From assembly GCF_009834225.1 (NCBI RefSeq), contig NZ_CP047176.1:1302001-1366000 (forward strand): a stretch of DNA of 64,000 nt. The letters are read 5' to 3'. The notes beneath the pieces were generated by a model. That model made no database searches. It worked only from the letters and a program-made list of their open reading frames with translations, and was not told the origin of the DNA. Numbering within the stretch: position 1 is the first letter of the stretch; each line of letters opens with the position of its first letter. Position numbers and translations under genes: made by a program. This DNA is from Rathayibacter sp. VKM Ac-2759. GTDB taxonomy: Bacteria > Actinomycetota > Actinomycetes > Actinomycetales > Microbacteriaceae. Below, in pieces: positions 1 to 8,815 of this stretch.

Positions 1-2
1 TC

Positions 3-356
3 TCGCCGCTGCGCTACTACTACCGCGAGTGCGTCGACTTCGTCGCCTGGCGCCTCAACCGCGACCAGGGCTCCACCGGCGCCCCGTTCAAGTGGACCTG
101 GGGCAACCTCACACCGGGCGGCGGCAGCGCCTACGCCTGGGCCGGCCAGTGGGCGTCGCACGGCTGGGTGACCAGCAGCACCCCCGTCCCCGGCAGCGTC
201 GCGTGGTTCAACGGCAACCACGTCGCGTACGTGCAGTCGGTCAACTCCGACGGCACCGTCTCGCTCGAGGAGTACAACTGGGGCAACGATCACGCGTACC
301 ACACGCGCACGATCCCGGCCTCGAGCGTCCCGCTCTTCCTCTACCCGCCGAGCTGA
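3..356 (+). CDS. CHAP-domain protein, C-terminal part (5' end outside window)
   Basis: Open from the window edge to a TGA at 354-356, so only the last ~117 residues are visible. They form a CHAP (NlpC/P60-like) amidase domain: the catalytic-Cys segment RECVDFVAWRL near the start and the His strand GNHVAYVQSV about 60 residues later, followed by the typical EEYNWG strand. Proteins of this family cleave peptidoglycan stem peptides or cross-bridges and are normally secreted; the signal peptide would lie outside the window. The stop overlaps the next start (TGATG), suggesting translational coupling. Family is clear; exact substrate is not. Confidence 0.85.
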   Translation, partial: SPLRYYYRECVDFVAWRLNRDQGSTGAPFKWTWGNLTPGGGSAYAWAGQWASHGWVTSSTPVPGSVAWFNGNHVAYVQSVNSDGTVSLEEYNWGNDHAYHTRTIPASSVPLFLYPPS

Positions 357-1165
357 TGGCGGCCGACGCCCTCGGAGTCGCGGTCGCGCAGTTCGCCCCG
401 ACCGCCGACCGCGACGCCAACCTCGCCACGATCCGGCGGCTGGCCTCGGTCGCCGCCGCTCGCGGCGCGAGCCTCGTGGTGCTGCCCGAGTACAGCTCGT
501 TCTTCGTCGATCCGCTCGGCCCTGAGCTCGTCGCCGCGGGCGAGGAGCTCGACGGACCCTTCGCCGCCGGTCTCGGCGCGGTCGCCCGCGATCTGGGCGT
601 GCACCTCGTCGCCGGGATGGTCGAGAGGGTCGATGGCGGGCGCCGCATCGCGAACACGCTGATCGCCGTCGATCCGCTCGGCGATCTCGTGGCCCGGTAC
701 CGCAAGCTCCACCTCTACGACGCCTTCGGGCAGACCGAGTCCGAGTGGGTCGCGGCGGGAGCGATCGACGCGCCCCAGACCTTCTCGGTCGGCGGCCTCG
801 TCGTCGGCCTGCAGACCTGCTACGACCTGCGCTTCCCCGAGGTCACCCGCTGGCTCGTCGACGCGGGCGCCGACGTGGTCGCCGCTCCCGCCGAGTGGGT
901 GCGCGGTCCGCTCAAGGAGGCGCACTGGCGGGTGCTCGTGACCGCCCGCGCCCTCGAGAACACGATCTACGTCCTCGCAGCCGACCAGACGCCTCCGATC
1001 GGCGTGGGCGCGAGCATGATCGTCGACCCGATGGGCGTGGAGATCGCGACCCTGGGAGAGGCGGAGGACGTCGCCGTCGCCTGGATCTCGCGTGAGCGGA
1101 TCGACGCCTCCCGCGCGAAGAATCCGGCGCTGGCGCTCCGGCGCTTCCGGGTCGAGCCGGTCTGA
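356..1165 (+). CDS. carbon-nitrogen hydrolase (nitrilase superfamily amidase)
   Basis: 269 residues. The Glu-Lys-Cys triad of the nitrilase superfamily is visible: Glu in LPEYSSFF, Lys in YRKLHLYDAF, Cys in LQTCYDLRFPE. Length and the GLQTCYDLRFPE/AEWVRG context match the Nit1/Nit2 and omega-amidase branch, which hydrolyses small amides such as deaminated glutathione or omega-amido acids. The ATG at 356 was chosen because upstream reading in this frame is antisense-like, low-complexity sequence overlapping the CHAP gene; the start overlaps that stop. An aminotransferase gene faces it 7 bp downstream, so an omega-amidase paired with a transaminase is possible but is inference. Confidence 0.85.
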   Translation: MAADALGVAVAQFAPTADRDANLATIRRLASVAAARGASLVVLPEYSSFFVDPLGPELVAAGEELDGPFAAGLGAVARDLGVHLVAGMVERVDGGRRIANTLIAVDPLGDLVARYRKLHLYDAFGQTESEWVAAGAIDAPQTFSVGGLVVGLQTCYDLRFPEVTRWLVDAGADVVAAPAEWVRGPLKEAHWRVLVTARALENTIYVLAADQTPPIGVGASMIVDPMGVEIATLGEAEDVAVAWISRERIDASRAKNPALALRRFRVEPV

Positions 1166-1172
1166 GCCCGCG

Positions 1173-2396
1173 TCAGCGCGGCCGCATCGCCGCGAGCCGC
1201 TCGGCCGCCCTGTCGAGCACCTCGAAGCGCTTGCAGAACGCGAACCGCACCAGGGAGCGGTACGGAGCAGCGTCCTCGGCTCGGCAGAACGCCGAGACCG
1301 GCACCGCCACGACGCCCGCCAGCTCGGGCAGCGCGCGGCAGAAGGCGACCGAGTCGTCGACGCCGAGCGGCGCCGCGTCGGCCACCACGAAGTAGCTGCC
1401 CGCCGAGGGCGACACCGCGAAGCCCGCCGCCGACAGTCCCGCCGAGAGGATGTCGCGCTTGCGCTCCAGGGTCGCGGCGATCCCGGTGAAGAACACGTCG
1501 TCGAGCCCGAGCCCCCTCGCCACCGCACCCTGGAACGGCGAACCGCTGACGTAGGTGAGGAACTGCTTGACCGCCAGCACTGCAGTGATGTGCTCGCGCG
1601 GCCCGGTGATCCAGCCGATCTTCCAGCCCGTGGTGCTGAAGGTCTTGCCGGCGGAGGAGATCGTGAGCGTGCGCTCGAACGCGCCGGGCAGTGTCGCGAT
1701 CGGCACATGGGCGCCGTCGAAGCGCAGGTGCTCGTAGACCTCGTCGGTCACGATCAGCGCGTCGTGGCGCTCGGCGAGGCGCACGATCAGCTCGCGGGTC
1801 TCGGCGGGCAGGACGGACCCGGTCGGGTTGTGCGGGTCGTTGACGAGGATGACGCGGGTGCGGTCGGTGACCGCGCGCTCCAGCTCGTCGTGATCGGCGG
1901 TGAAGGAGGGGCCGCGCAGGGCGACCGTGCGGTGCACGCCTCCGGCCAGAGCGATGAGCGCGCCGTACGCGTCGTAGTGCGGGGTGAAGGTCACCACCTC
2001 GTCGCCCGGTTCGAGGAGGGCGAGGAGCGTCGCCGCGAGCGCCTCCGTCGCGCCGGTCGTGACGAGGACCTCGCCGTCGGGATCGACCTCGAGCCCGTAG
2101 AAGCGGCGCTGGTGCGCCGAGACGGCGGTGCGCAGCACCGGGAACCCGGGGCCGGGCGGGTACTGGTTGAGTCCGGAGGCGATCGCCTCGCGTGCCGTCT
2201 CGAGCACCTCGCGCGGGCCGTCCTCGTCGGGGAAGCCCTGACCGAGGTTGATCGCCCCGGTCCGGGCCGCGAGGGCGCTCATCTCGCTGAAGACGGTGGC
2301 GGCGACCTCGCCGCCGGGGCCGAGAAGTCCGGCGCCGGCTGCCGCGCGGGTCCAGGATCCGTGGATGCTCACGGTCTCAGTGTGCACCTCTCGCAT
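1173..2396 (-). CDS. class I/II PLP-dependent aminotransferase
   Basis: 407 residues, fold type I. Substrate-side motif NLGQGFPDEDGP near residue 50, NDPHNPTGS (PLP-ring Asn), DEVYEHLRF (PLP-N1 Asp), SSAGKTFSTTGWKIGW carrying the Schiff-base Lys, and a C-terminal Arg in RFAFCKRF. The N-terminal pattern resembles the kynurenine/methionine aminotransferase (YbdL/KAT) and actinobacterial DapC branch; which amino acid it uses cannot be read from the sequence. Divergent from htrA, with 81 bp between the two starts. Convergent with the nitrilase-family gene. Confidence 0.88.
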   Translation of the reverse strand: MREVHTETVSIHGSWTRAAAGAGLLGPGGEVAATVFSEMSALAARTGAINLGQGFPDEDGPREVLETAREAIASGLNQYPPGPGFPVLRTAVSAHQRRFYGLEVDPDGEVLVTTGATEALAATLLALLEPGDEVVTFTPHYDAYGALIALAGGVHRTVALRGPSFTADHDELERAVTDRTRVILVNDPHNPTGSVLPAETRELIVRLAERHDALIVTDEVYEHLRFDGAHVPIATLPGAFERTLTISSAGKTFSTTGWKIGWITGPREHITAVLAVKQFLTYVSGSPFQGAVARGLGLDDVFFTGIAATLERKRDILSAGLSAAGFAVSPSAGSYFVVADAAPLGVDDSVAFCRALPELAGVVAVPVSAFCRAEDAAPYRSLVRFAFCKRFEVLDRAAERLAAMRPR

Positions 2397-2477
2397 TGAT
2401 GTCCCGCTTGCAGGCCTGTCATAAGAAACGCCCAGGTTCCCTGGTCAAGCTATCCCCGCTTGGAAGGAGCAGCACCC

Positions 2478-4001
2478 ATGACCGAGAGTCACGAGGGTCC
2501 TCGTCAGCCGGAGGATCCCACCACGCCGTCAGAGTCCGGCGACCGCGAGGGAGCGTCCTCGTCGACGACCGGGCCCACCGAGCCGATCCGCGAGACCACC
2601 GCCCCGCAGCCTCCCTACACTCCGAACTCCGAGGCCGGCAACCAGGCCCGACCCGAGCAGCCCTCGCCCCGCTACGGCCAGTACGCTCCGGCCGCCGCCC
2701 AGTACGCACCGCCCGCGCCGCACACCGTGCACAGCTCCGAGGAGCCGCCGAGCACGAGCGCCTTCGGCCCCGGCGGTGAGCAGCCGCCCGCGGGCGCGGC
2801 ACCGACGGCGACCCGCCGCCGCGCCGGCGTCAGCGTCGTCGCGGCCCTCGCGATCGGCGCGGTCGTCGGCGGAGTCGCCGGCGCCGGCGTGTTCGGCCTC
2901 TGGTCGGCCTCGAACGGCTCGGCGACCCGCGTCGTCTCCTCCGGGGGCTCGCAGACGATCACCGTCAACAACGCCGAAGACGCGACGACCGCGACCGCGG
3001 TGGCGGCCAAGGCCACTCCGAGCGTCGTGACCATCTCGGTCAGCGGCGGCTCCTCCGCCGGCACCGGCTCGGGCATCGTCCTCTCGGACGACGGCTACGT
3101 GCTCACCAACACGCACGTCGTCACCCTCGACGGAGCGATCTCGGACGCCGCCGTCACGGTCACGACCAGCGACGGCCGGATCTTCTCGGCGACCGTCGTC
3201 GGCACCGACCCGACCCTCGACCTCGCGGTCATCAAGCTGACCGACGCGAGCGATCTCACCCCGATCACCTTCGCCGACTCGACGAAGATCAACGTCGGCG
3301 ACACCGCCGTCGCGATCGGCGCCCCGCTCGGTCTCTCGGGCACGGTCACCGACGGCATCGTGAGCGCGCTCAACCGCAGCATCCAGGTCGCCTCCTCGGC
3401 GGCCCCCGACGACTCCGGCGACAGCTCGAGCGGCAGCACCGACAGCCCGTTCAACTTCGACATCCCGGGTCAGACCCCGCAGACGCAGGCCACGAGCACG
3501 ATCTCGCTGCCGGTCATCCAGACCGACGCGGCGATCAACCCCGGCAACTCCGGCGGTGCCCTGCTCGACAGCGACGGCGAGCTCATCGGCGTCAACGTGG
3601 CGATCGCCAGCGCCGGGCAGTCGTCGAGCTCGAGCGAGCAGTCGGGCAACATCGGAGTCGGCTTCGCGATCCCCAGCGCGATCGCCGAGCGCGTCGCGAA
3701 GGAGATCATCGCGAACGGATCCGCCACGCACGGCCTCCTCGGCGCGAGCGTCACCGACTCCACGGCCGGCGTCCTCGGCGCCTCGATCCAGGAGGTCACC
3801 AGCGGGGGAGCGGCGCAGGCCGCCGGTCTCGCCAAGGGCGACATCGTGACGGAGGTGTCGGGCACGCCCATCACGAGCGCCTCCGACCTCACCGCCCAGG
3901 TGCGCGCGCAGGCCGCGGGTGCCGACGTCCAGCTCACCTACGTCCGGGGCGGCCAGAGCTACGAGGTCGACGTCACGCTGGGCACGATGGCCACCAGCTG
4001 A
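2478..4001 (+). CDS. HtrA/DegP-type membrane-anchored serine protease with PDZ domain
   Basis: 507 residues. Order: a Pro/Gln/Tyr-rich cytoplasmic tail (1-~115), one membrane segment (VVAALAIGAVVGGVAGAGVF), a trypsin-like domain with His in TNTHVV, Asp in DPTLDLAVIKL and Ser in NPGNSGGAL, then one C-terminal PDZ domain (GLLGASV...GLAKGDIVTEVSG). This is the actinobacterial HtrA/PepD layout, acting outside the membrane in envelope quality control. The ATG at 2478 has a GGAAGGAG ribosome site 7-8 bases upstream and is preferred to the in-frame TTG at 2460. A Ser/Asp-rich insert (about residues 305-330) lies inside the protease domain. Followed by a strong terminator. Confidence 0.93.
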   Translation: MTESHEGPRQPEDPTTPSESGDREGASSSTTGPTEPIRETTAPQPPYTPNSEAGNQARPEQPSPRYGQYAPAAAQYAPPAPHTVHSSEEPPSTSAFGPGGEQPPAGAAPTATRRRAGVSVVAALAIGAVVGGVAGAGVFGLWSASNGSATRVVSSGGSQTITVNNAEDATTATAVAAKATPSVVTISVSGGSSAGTGSGIVLSDDGYVLTNTHVVTLDGAISDAAVTVTTSDGRIFSATVVGTDPTLDLAVIKLTDASDLTPITFADSTKINVGDTAVAIGAPLGLSGTVTDGIVSALNRSIQVASSAAPDDSGDSSSGSTDSPFNFDIPGQTPQTQATSTISLPVIQTDAAINPGNSGGALLDSDGELIGVNVAIASAGQSSSSSEQSGNIGVGFAIPSAIAERVAKEIIANGSATHGLLGASVTDSTAGVLGASIQEVTSGGAAQAAGLAKGDIVTEVSGTPITSASDLTAQVRAQAAGADVQLTYVRGGQSYEVDVTLGTMATS

Positions 4002-4019
4002 CCCCCTCCCGGCACCACC

Positions 4020-4051
4020 GCAGCCCCCGAGGACCTGTCCTCGGGGGCTGC
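4020..4051 (+). terminator. Rho-independent-type terminator after htrA
   Basis: Perfect 14-bp inverted repeat, GCAGCCCCCGAGGA (4020-4033) and its exact reverse complement (4038-4051), around a CCTG tetraloop. It is followed only by TAGGGTTGT, so the U-tract is weak, as usual in high-GC actinobacteria. The TAGGGT directly after it (4052-4057) resembles a -10 box for the next gene. Confidence 0.85.
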
Positions 4052-4084
4052 TAGGGTTGTGCTCCCGCCTCACGAACTGGACAC

Positions 4085-5167
4085 ATGCAGCCCGAGACAC
4101 CGACGGACGACCTCTCCGATCTGCCCGGCGTCTCCTACGTCATGCCGGTGCTGAACGAGGTCACCCACGTGAGGGCGGCGGTCGACTCCCTGCTCGCGCA
4201 GGACTACTCCGGACCCTTCGACATCGTGCTCGCGGTCGCCCCCAGCATCGACGGCACCGAGGAGCTCGTCGCCCAGCTGAGCGCGGCCGACCCGCGGATC
4301 CGCGTTGTGCCGAACGCCGTCGGCTCGACTCCCGCGGGGCTCAACGCCGCCATCCGCGCGTCGCGACACCCGGTCGTCGTGCGCGTCGACGCGCACTCGG
4401 TCCTGCCCTCCGACTACGCCCGCGAGGCCGTCGCCGCGCTGCAGCGCTCCGGGGCCGACAACGTCGGCGGGGTGATGGCGGCGGAGGGTCTCACCCCGTT
4501 CCAGCGCGCCGTCGCCCGGGCCTACGGCTCGCGCATCGGCCTGGGCGGCACGCCGCACCACGTCGGCGGTCAGGAGGGGCCGGCCGAGACGGTCTACCTC
4601 GGCGTCTTCCGCCGCGCCGCGCTCGAGCGCGCGGGCCTCTTCGACGAGCGCTTCAAGCGCGGGCAGGACTGGGAGCTCAACCGCCGGATCCGCGAGCTCG
4701 GCGGCGTCGTGTGGTTCACTCCGCGCCTCACGGTGACCTACCGCCCGCGCCCGTCGATGCGCGCGCTGCTGCGGCAGTTCCTCTCGACCGGGATGTGGCG
4801 GGGCGAGCTGACGCGGCTGTTCCCGGCCTCGCGCTCGCTGCGCTACTTCGCGCCGCCGGTGCTCGTCGCCCTGCTCGCGCTGGGGCTCCTCGCGGGGCTC
4901 GGCGGAGTCGTCCAGGCTCTCGTGGGAGCCGCTCCCTGGCTGCTGCTCGGCCTCGCGGTCCCCGTCGGCTACCTCCTGCTGGTCGCGCTCGCCACCGTCG
5001 TCGTCGCGCGTCCCGACGGGATCCGCGCCATGCTGTGGTTCGCCGTCGTCATCCCGTCGATCCACGTCGCCTGGGGCACCGGCTTCGTGCTCGGCTTCGC
5101 CGGGCTGACGAGCAACATCTCCGCCCACCGCCACCAGCCGCGGGCCGACCCAGCGAGGGGCGCATGA
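4085..5167 (+). CDS. GT2-family glycosyltransferase with C-terminal membrane segments
   Basis: 360 residues. A GT-A fold domain begins at VSYVMPVLNE; the nucleotide-sugar/metal motif is VRVDAHS and the acceptor-side motif is GQDWELNRRI. After it come three or four hydrophobic segments (from about residue 255) typical of ExoA-like membrane GT2 enzymes that build extracellular glycans on lipid carriers. TAGGGT at 4052-4057 could be the -10 box, giving a ~20-base leader without a clear ribosome site. The stop overlaps the next ATG (ATGA), so it is coupled to the CDP-alcohol phosphotransferase. Donor and acceptor are unknown. Confidence 0.85.
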   Translation: MQPETPTDDLSDLPGVSYVMPVLNEVTHVRAAVDSLLAQDYSGPFDIVLAVAPSIDGTEELVAQLSAADPRIRVVPNAVGSTPAGLNAAIRASRHPVVVRVDAHSVLPSDYAREAVAALQRSGADNVGGVMAAEGLTPFQRAVARAYGSRIGLGGTPHHVGGQEGPAETVYLGVFRRAALERAGLFDERFKRGQDWELNRRIRELGGVVWFTPRLTVTYRPRPSMRALLRQFLSTGMWRGELTRLFPASRSLRYFAPPVLVALLALGLLAGLGGVVQALVGAAPWLLLGLAVPVGYLLLVALATVVVARPDGIRAMLWFAVVIPSIHVAWGTGFVLGFAGLTSNISAHRHQPRADPARGA

Positions 5168-5964
5168 GCCAGACCACGAGACCGCGATCGATCGCCGAGC
5201 TCCGGGCGGTGGCGCAGCCGCCGGAGGTGAGGGGCCGCCGCAACGCGGAGCACTGGACCGCCTCGCTCTACCTGCGGCGCTTCTCGCCCTACCTCACCTG
5301 GCTCCTCCTGCGCACGTCGATCTCGGCGAACGGCGTGACCGGCCTGATGATCCTGGTCGGCTGGAGCGCCGCCGCGGCGCTGCTGATCCCGGGCATCGCC
5401 GGGGCCGCCCTGGCGCTCCTGCTCGGCCAGCTGCAGATGCTGGTCGACTGCTGCGACGGCGAGGTCGCGCGCTGGCGCCGCACCTCGTCGCCCGCCGGCG
5501 TGTTCCTCGACAAGGTCGGGCACTACACGACGGAGGCGCTCATCCCGATCGCGCTCGGGCTGCGCGCGGCGGGTCTCCCGTTCGACGCCCCCGCCGACTA
5601 CCTCTGGACGACCATCGGGCTCGCGCTCGCGCTGGTCATCGTCCTCAACAAGGCCCTCAACGACATGGTGCACGTGGCCCGCGCCAACGCGGGGCTCACC
5701 AGGTTGGCCGACACGAAGGGCGAGGCGGTGCCGTCCTCCTCCGGGCTCGCGCGCCTGCGCCGCGCCGCGCGCTTCCTGCCGTTCCACCGCCTCTACCACT
5801 CGGTCGAGCTGACCATGCTCGCCTTCGCGGCGGCGCTCGTCGGGCTGGTCGTCGGCGCCTCCACGGCCGACCGCGTCCTCGTCTCGGCGCTGCTGCCGCT
5901 CGCCTTCCTCGCCCTGATCGGGCACTTCGTCGCGATCATGGCGTCCAAGCGTGTCCGCTCCTGA
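5164..5964 (+). CDS. CDP-alcohol phosphotransferase family membrane protein with variant motif
   Basis: 266 residues, five to six membrane segments. The family motif D-x2-DG-x2-AR-x8-G-x3-D-x3-D is present as D95, D98-G99, A102-R103, G112, D116, but the fourth acid is H120 (codon CAC at 5521-5523). In characterised members that fourth Asp acts as general base. Known enzymes move a phospho-alcohol from a CDP donor to a hydroxyl, making phospholipids or phosphodiester-linked glycans. Its place between two GT2 genes with overlapping ends points to decoration of a surface glycan rather than bulk phospholipid synthesis (inference). Confidence 0.82.
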   Translation: MSQTTRPRSIAELRAVAQPPEVRGRRNAEHWTASLYLRRFSPYLTWLLLRTSISANGVTGLMILVGWSAAAALLIPGIAGAALALLLGQLQMLVDCCDGEVARWRRTSSPAGVFLDKVGHYTTEALIPIALGLRAAGLPFDAPADYLWTTIGLALALVIVLNKALNDMVHVARANAGLTRLADTKGEAVPSSSGLARLRRAARFLPFHRLYHSVELTMLAFAAALVGLVVGASTADRVLVSALLPLAFLALIGHFVAIMASKRVRS

Positions 5965-6826
5965 GCCCCGCGTCGGAGTCGTCGTCCTGACCCAGGGGAC
6001 GCGGCCGGACGACCTCGCGGCGGGGCTCGCGAGCGTCCTCGCCCAGCGCGGTGTCGTGCTCGACGTCGTCTGCGTCGGCAACGGCTGGGAGCCCACCGGG
6101 CTGCCCGAGGGCGTCCGCGCGCTCGCCCTGCCCGAGAACCTCGGGATCCCGGCGGGGCGCAACGCCGGAGTCCCGGCCGTGGCGGGCGAGTACCTCTTCT
6201 TCCTCGACGACGACGCGCGCGTGCCGTCGCCGGGCTTCCTCGCCGACGCCGTCGCGCTCCTGCGCTCCCCGCGCCGGATCGGGCTCGTGCAGCCGCGGGT
6301 CGACAGCACCGACGGCACTCCCGCGCCCCGACGCTGGATCCCGCGGATCCGGAAGGGCGACGCTCGTCGGTCCGGTCCCGTGTTCTCGGTCTGGGAGGGG
6401 GCGGTGGTGCTCCGCCGCGACGTCTTCGAGCAGACCGGCGGCTGGGCCGCTCCCTTCTTCTACGCGCACGAGGGCATCGAGCTCGCCTGGCGGGTCTGGG
6501 ACACCGGGCGCACCACCTGGTACGCGGGCGAGCTGGCGGCGGAGCACCCCGTGATCCAGCAGACCCGGCACGCCGACTACTACCGGCTCAATGCGCGCAA
6601 CCGCGTCTGGCTCGCCCGGCGGAACCTGCCCGGCCCCCTCGCCCTCGCCTACGTCGCCTCCTGGACCGCGATCCAGTGCCTCCGCTGGGCGCGCGACCCC
6701 GCCGCCCTCGGCGCGTGGTTCGCCGGCTGGCGGGAGGGATGGCGGTCCGATCCCGGCGAGCGGCGCGTCCTGTCGTGGCGCACGGTGCTCCGCATGGCGT
6801 TCGCCGGGCGTCCCCCGATCGTCTAG
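5951..6826 (+). CDS. GT2-family glycosyltransferase
   Basis: 291 residues, no clear membrane segment. It opens with RVGVVVLTQGTRPDDL, has the GIPAGRNAG segment and the metal motif FLDDDARVP, and the acceptor-side acidic motif HEGIELAWRVW. The layout resembles rhamnosyl- or galactofuranosyl-type GT2 enzymes of actinobacterial cell-wall glycans; the sugar cannot be assigned. The GTG start at 5951 lies inside the preceding gene (14-bp overlap), so translation is likely coupled. Its TAG stop (6824-6826) is also the first half of a TAGCAT -10 box (6824-6829) for the amylosucrase gene. Confidence 0.84.
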   Translation: MSAPEPRVGVVVLTQGTRPDDLAAGLASVLAQRGVVLDVVCVGNGWEPTGLPEGVRALALPENLGIPAGRNAGVPAVAGEYLFFLDDDARVPSPGFLADAVALLRSPRRIGLVQPRVDSTDGTPAPRRWIPRIRKGDARRSGPVFSVWEGAVVLRRDVFEQTGGWAAPFFYAHEGIELAWRVWDTGRTTWYAGELAAEHPVIQQTRHADYYRLNARNRVWLARRNLPGPLALAYVASWTAIQCLRWARDPAALGAWFAGWREGWRSDPGERRVLSWRTVLRMAFAGRPPIV

Positions 6827-6855
6827 CATCGGGGCATCCGCCCCCGAACGGGCGG
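6813..6855 (+). promoter_or_regulatory. putative promoter and leader hairpins before the amylosucrase gene
   Basis: A TAGCAT -10-like box at 6824-6829 sits in the loop of a 7-bp inverted repeat (CCCCGAT 6813-6819, ATCGGGG 6828-6834). A second 6-bp hairpin follows (CCGCCC 6838-6843, GGGCGG 6850-6855), before a GAAAGG ribosome site. The first repeat could work as a short terminator for the upstream operon or as an operator; only the inverted repeats are observed. Confidence 0.4.
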
Positions 6856-6876
6856 GAGGCTCCCGAAAGGACGACG

Positions 6877-8793
6877 GTGTTCGATTCGACGCAGCTGCTC
6901 TCCAGCGCGCTCACACCCCCTGAACTCCTGCAGACGGTGCGGGGCCGGGTCGACGAGTCCGGCGGCGCCGCGACCGACCCGGAGTTCCAGGCCCGTCTCG
7001 ACGCGCACCTCCCGAGGCTCGTCGAGCTCCTGTCGGAGGTCTACGCCGGTCGCGAGGACCTCGCCGACCAGCTCGTCGCCCTGGTCGAGCTCGCCGCGAC
7101 CTCGTGGGAGGAGCGCCCCGACGACCTGCGGGCGCTCGACCGCGCCCGGCAGCAGCACCCCGACTGGTACCTCTCGAACAAGGCGCTCGGCGGCGTCTGC
7201 TACGTCGACCGCTACGCCGGCGACCTCGAGGGGCTGCGCGCCCAGATCCCGTACTTCCGCGAGATCGGGCTCAACTACCTCCATCTGATGCCGATCTTCG
7301 ACGCCCCCGAGGGGGAATCGGACGGCGGCTACGCGGTGTCGAGCTACCGGCGCGTGCGCCCCGACCTCGGCGACATGGACGGCCTCCGCCGCCTCGCCGC
7401 CGAGCTCCGCGAGCAGGGCATCGCCCTCGTCGTCGACTTCGTCTTCAACCACACCTCGAACGAGCACGAGTGGGCCCGGCGGGCGCTCGCGGGCGAGGAG
7501 CGCTTCGAGGACTACTACTGGATCTACCCCGACCGCGAGCAGCCGGACGCCTTCGAGCGCACGACCCGCGAGATCTTCCCCGACGACCACCCCGGTTCGT
7601 TCGTGCAGCTCGAGGACGGCCGCTGGGTCTGGGCCACCTTCCACCGCTACCAGTGGGACCTGAACTACTCCAACCCCGAGGTCTTCCGCGCCATGGCGGG
7701 CGAGATGCTCTTCCTCGCCAACCAGGGCGTCGACGCGCTCCGGATGGACGCGGTCGCCTTCATCTGGAAGAAGCTCGGCACCACCTCCGAGTCGCAGCCC
7801 GAGGCGCACCTGCTGCTCCGCGCGTTCAACGAGGTCTGCCGGCTCGCGGCCCCGTCGCTGCTGTTCAAGTCGGAGGCCATCGTGCACCCCGACGAGGTCG
7901 TCGAGTACATCGACCTCGAGGAGTGCCAGATCTCGTACAACCCGCTGCAGATGGCGCTGACGTGGGAGGCGCTCGCGACCCGCGACGTCCGCCTCCTCTC
8001 GCAGGCCCTCGAGCGCCGGCACGCGCTGCCGGAGGGGACGGCCTGGGTCAACTACGTGCGCGGGCACGACGACATCGGCTGGACCTTCGCCGATGAGGAC
8101 GCGGCCGAGCTCGGCATCGACGCCGCGGGCCACCGCCGCTTCCTCAACGACTTCTACACCGACCGCTTCGAGGGCACCTTCGCCCGCGGTGTGCCGTTCC
8201 AGGAGAATCCGCGCACCGGGGACCGCCGCGTCTCGGGGACGACGGCCTCGCTCGCCGGAGTGGAGGCGGGCGACGCCTACGGGATCGACCGCGTCCTCCT
8301 CGCGCACTCGATCGCGCTCAGCACCGGCGGACTGCCGCTGATCTACCTCGGCGACGAGGTGGGGCAGCTGAACGACTACAGCTACGTCGACGACCCGTCG
8401 ACCGCGGGCGACTCCCGCTGGGTGAACCGGCCGCGCCGTCCCGCCGAGCGCTACGCCGAGCGCGAGACCCCGGGCACCGACGCCGGGGAGATCTTCGGCG
8501 GGCTCCTGCACCTCATCGCGATCCGGAAGGCCGTGCCGCTGTTCGCCGGCACCGAGCTGACGGTGTTCGACGCGGTCAACCGCCACGTGCTCGGCTACCA
8601 GCGACCGGGCGAGGGCGAGTCGCTGCTCGTGCTGGCGAACGTCTCCGACGACGTGCAGGAGATCGATCCGGAGCGCTTCGCCGGGTTCGACGCCTGGGCG
8701 CTCGACCTGGTCACCGAGATCACGGTCGACCTGCGCGAGGGCTTCCGGCTGGCGCCGCTCCAGTTCGTCTGGCTCCGGGTGACGCCCGCCTGA
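6877..8793 (+). CDS. amylosucrase-type GH13 glucansucrase
   Basis: 638 residues, close to the ~636 of Neisseria polysaccharea amylosucrase. GH13 motifs in order: DFVFNHTSNEH; ALRMDAVAFIWK with the nucleophile Asp; LLFKSEAIVHP with the acid/base Glu; VRGHDDIGWTF with the transition-state Asp. The helical N-terminal domain and the WYLSNKALGGVCYVDRYAGD segment are typical of amylosucrases and sucrose hydrolases (GH13_4). The family uses sucrose to extend alpha-1,4-glucan and releases fructose. The GTG at 6877 has GAAAGG upstream. Amylosucrase versus sucrose hydrolase cannot be separated by eye. No signal peptide, so probably cytoplasmic. Confidence 0.88.
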   Translation: MFDSTQLLSSALTPPELLQTVRGRVDESGGAATDPEFQARLDAHLPRLVELLSEVYAGREDLADQLVALVELAATSWEERPDDLRALDRARQQHPDWYLSNKALGGVCYVDRYAGDLEGLRAQIPYFREIGLNYLHLMPIFDAPEGESDGGYAVSSYRRVRPDLGDMDGLRRLAAELREQGIALVVDFVFNHTSNEHEWARRALAGEERFEDYYWIYPDREQPDAFERTTREIFPDDHPGSFVQLEDGRWVWATFHRYQWDLNYSNPEVFRAMAGEMLFLANQGVDALRMDAVAFIWKKLGTTSESQPEAHLLLRAFNEVCRLAAPSLLFKSEAIVHPDEVVEYIDLEECQISYNPLQMALTWEALATRDVRLLSQALERRHALPEGTAWVNYVRGHDDIGWTFADEDAAELGIDAAGHRRFLNDFYTDRFEGTFARGVPFQENPRTGDRRVSGTTASLAGVEAGDAYGIDRVLLAHSIALSTGGLPLIYLGDEVGQLNDYSYVDDPSTAGDSRWVNRPRRPAERYAERETPGTDAGEIFGGLLHLIAIRKAVPLFAGTELTVFDAVNRHVLGYQRPGEGESLLVLANVSDDVQEIDPERFAGFDAWALDLVTEITVDLREGFRLAPLQFVWLRVTPA

Positions 8794-8803
8794 CCCGCCC
8801 GGG

Positions 8804-8815
8804 TAGCCTGTTCCG
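8804..8815 (+). promoter_or_regulatory. leaderless promoter -10 for the CDP-glycerol transferase gene
   Basis: TAGCCT at 8804-8809 followed by six bases and then the ATG at 8816, the spacing expected if transcription starts at the A of the start codon. No ribosome site is visible. Confidence 0.6.

Noticed and set aside
3919-5163. A long N-terminal extension of the CDP-alcohol phosphotransferase.
   Set aside because: That part overlaps the GT2 gene and is Arg/Pro-rich; the ATG at 5164 overlapping the GT2 stop gives the usual family start.
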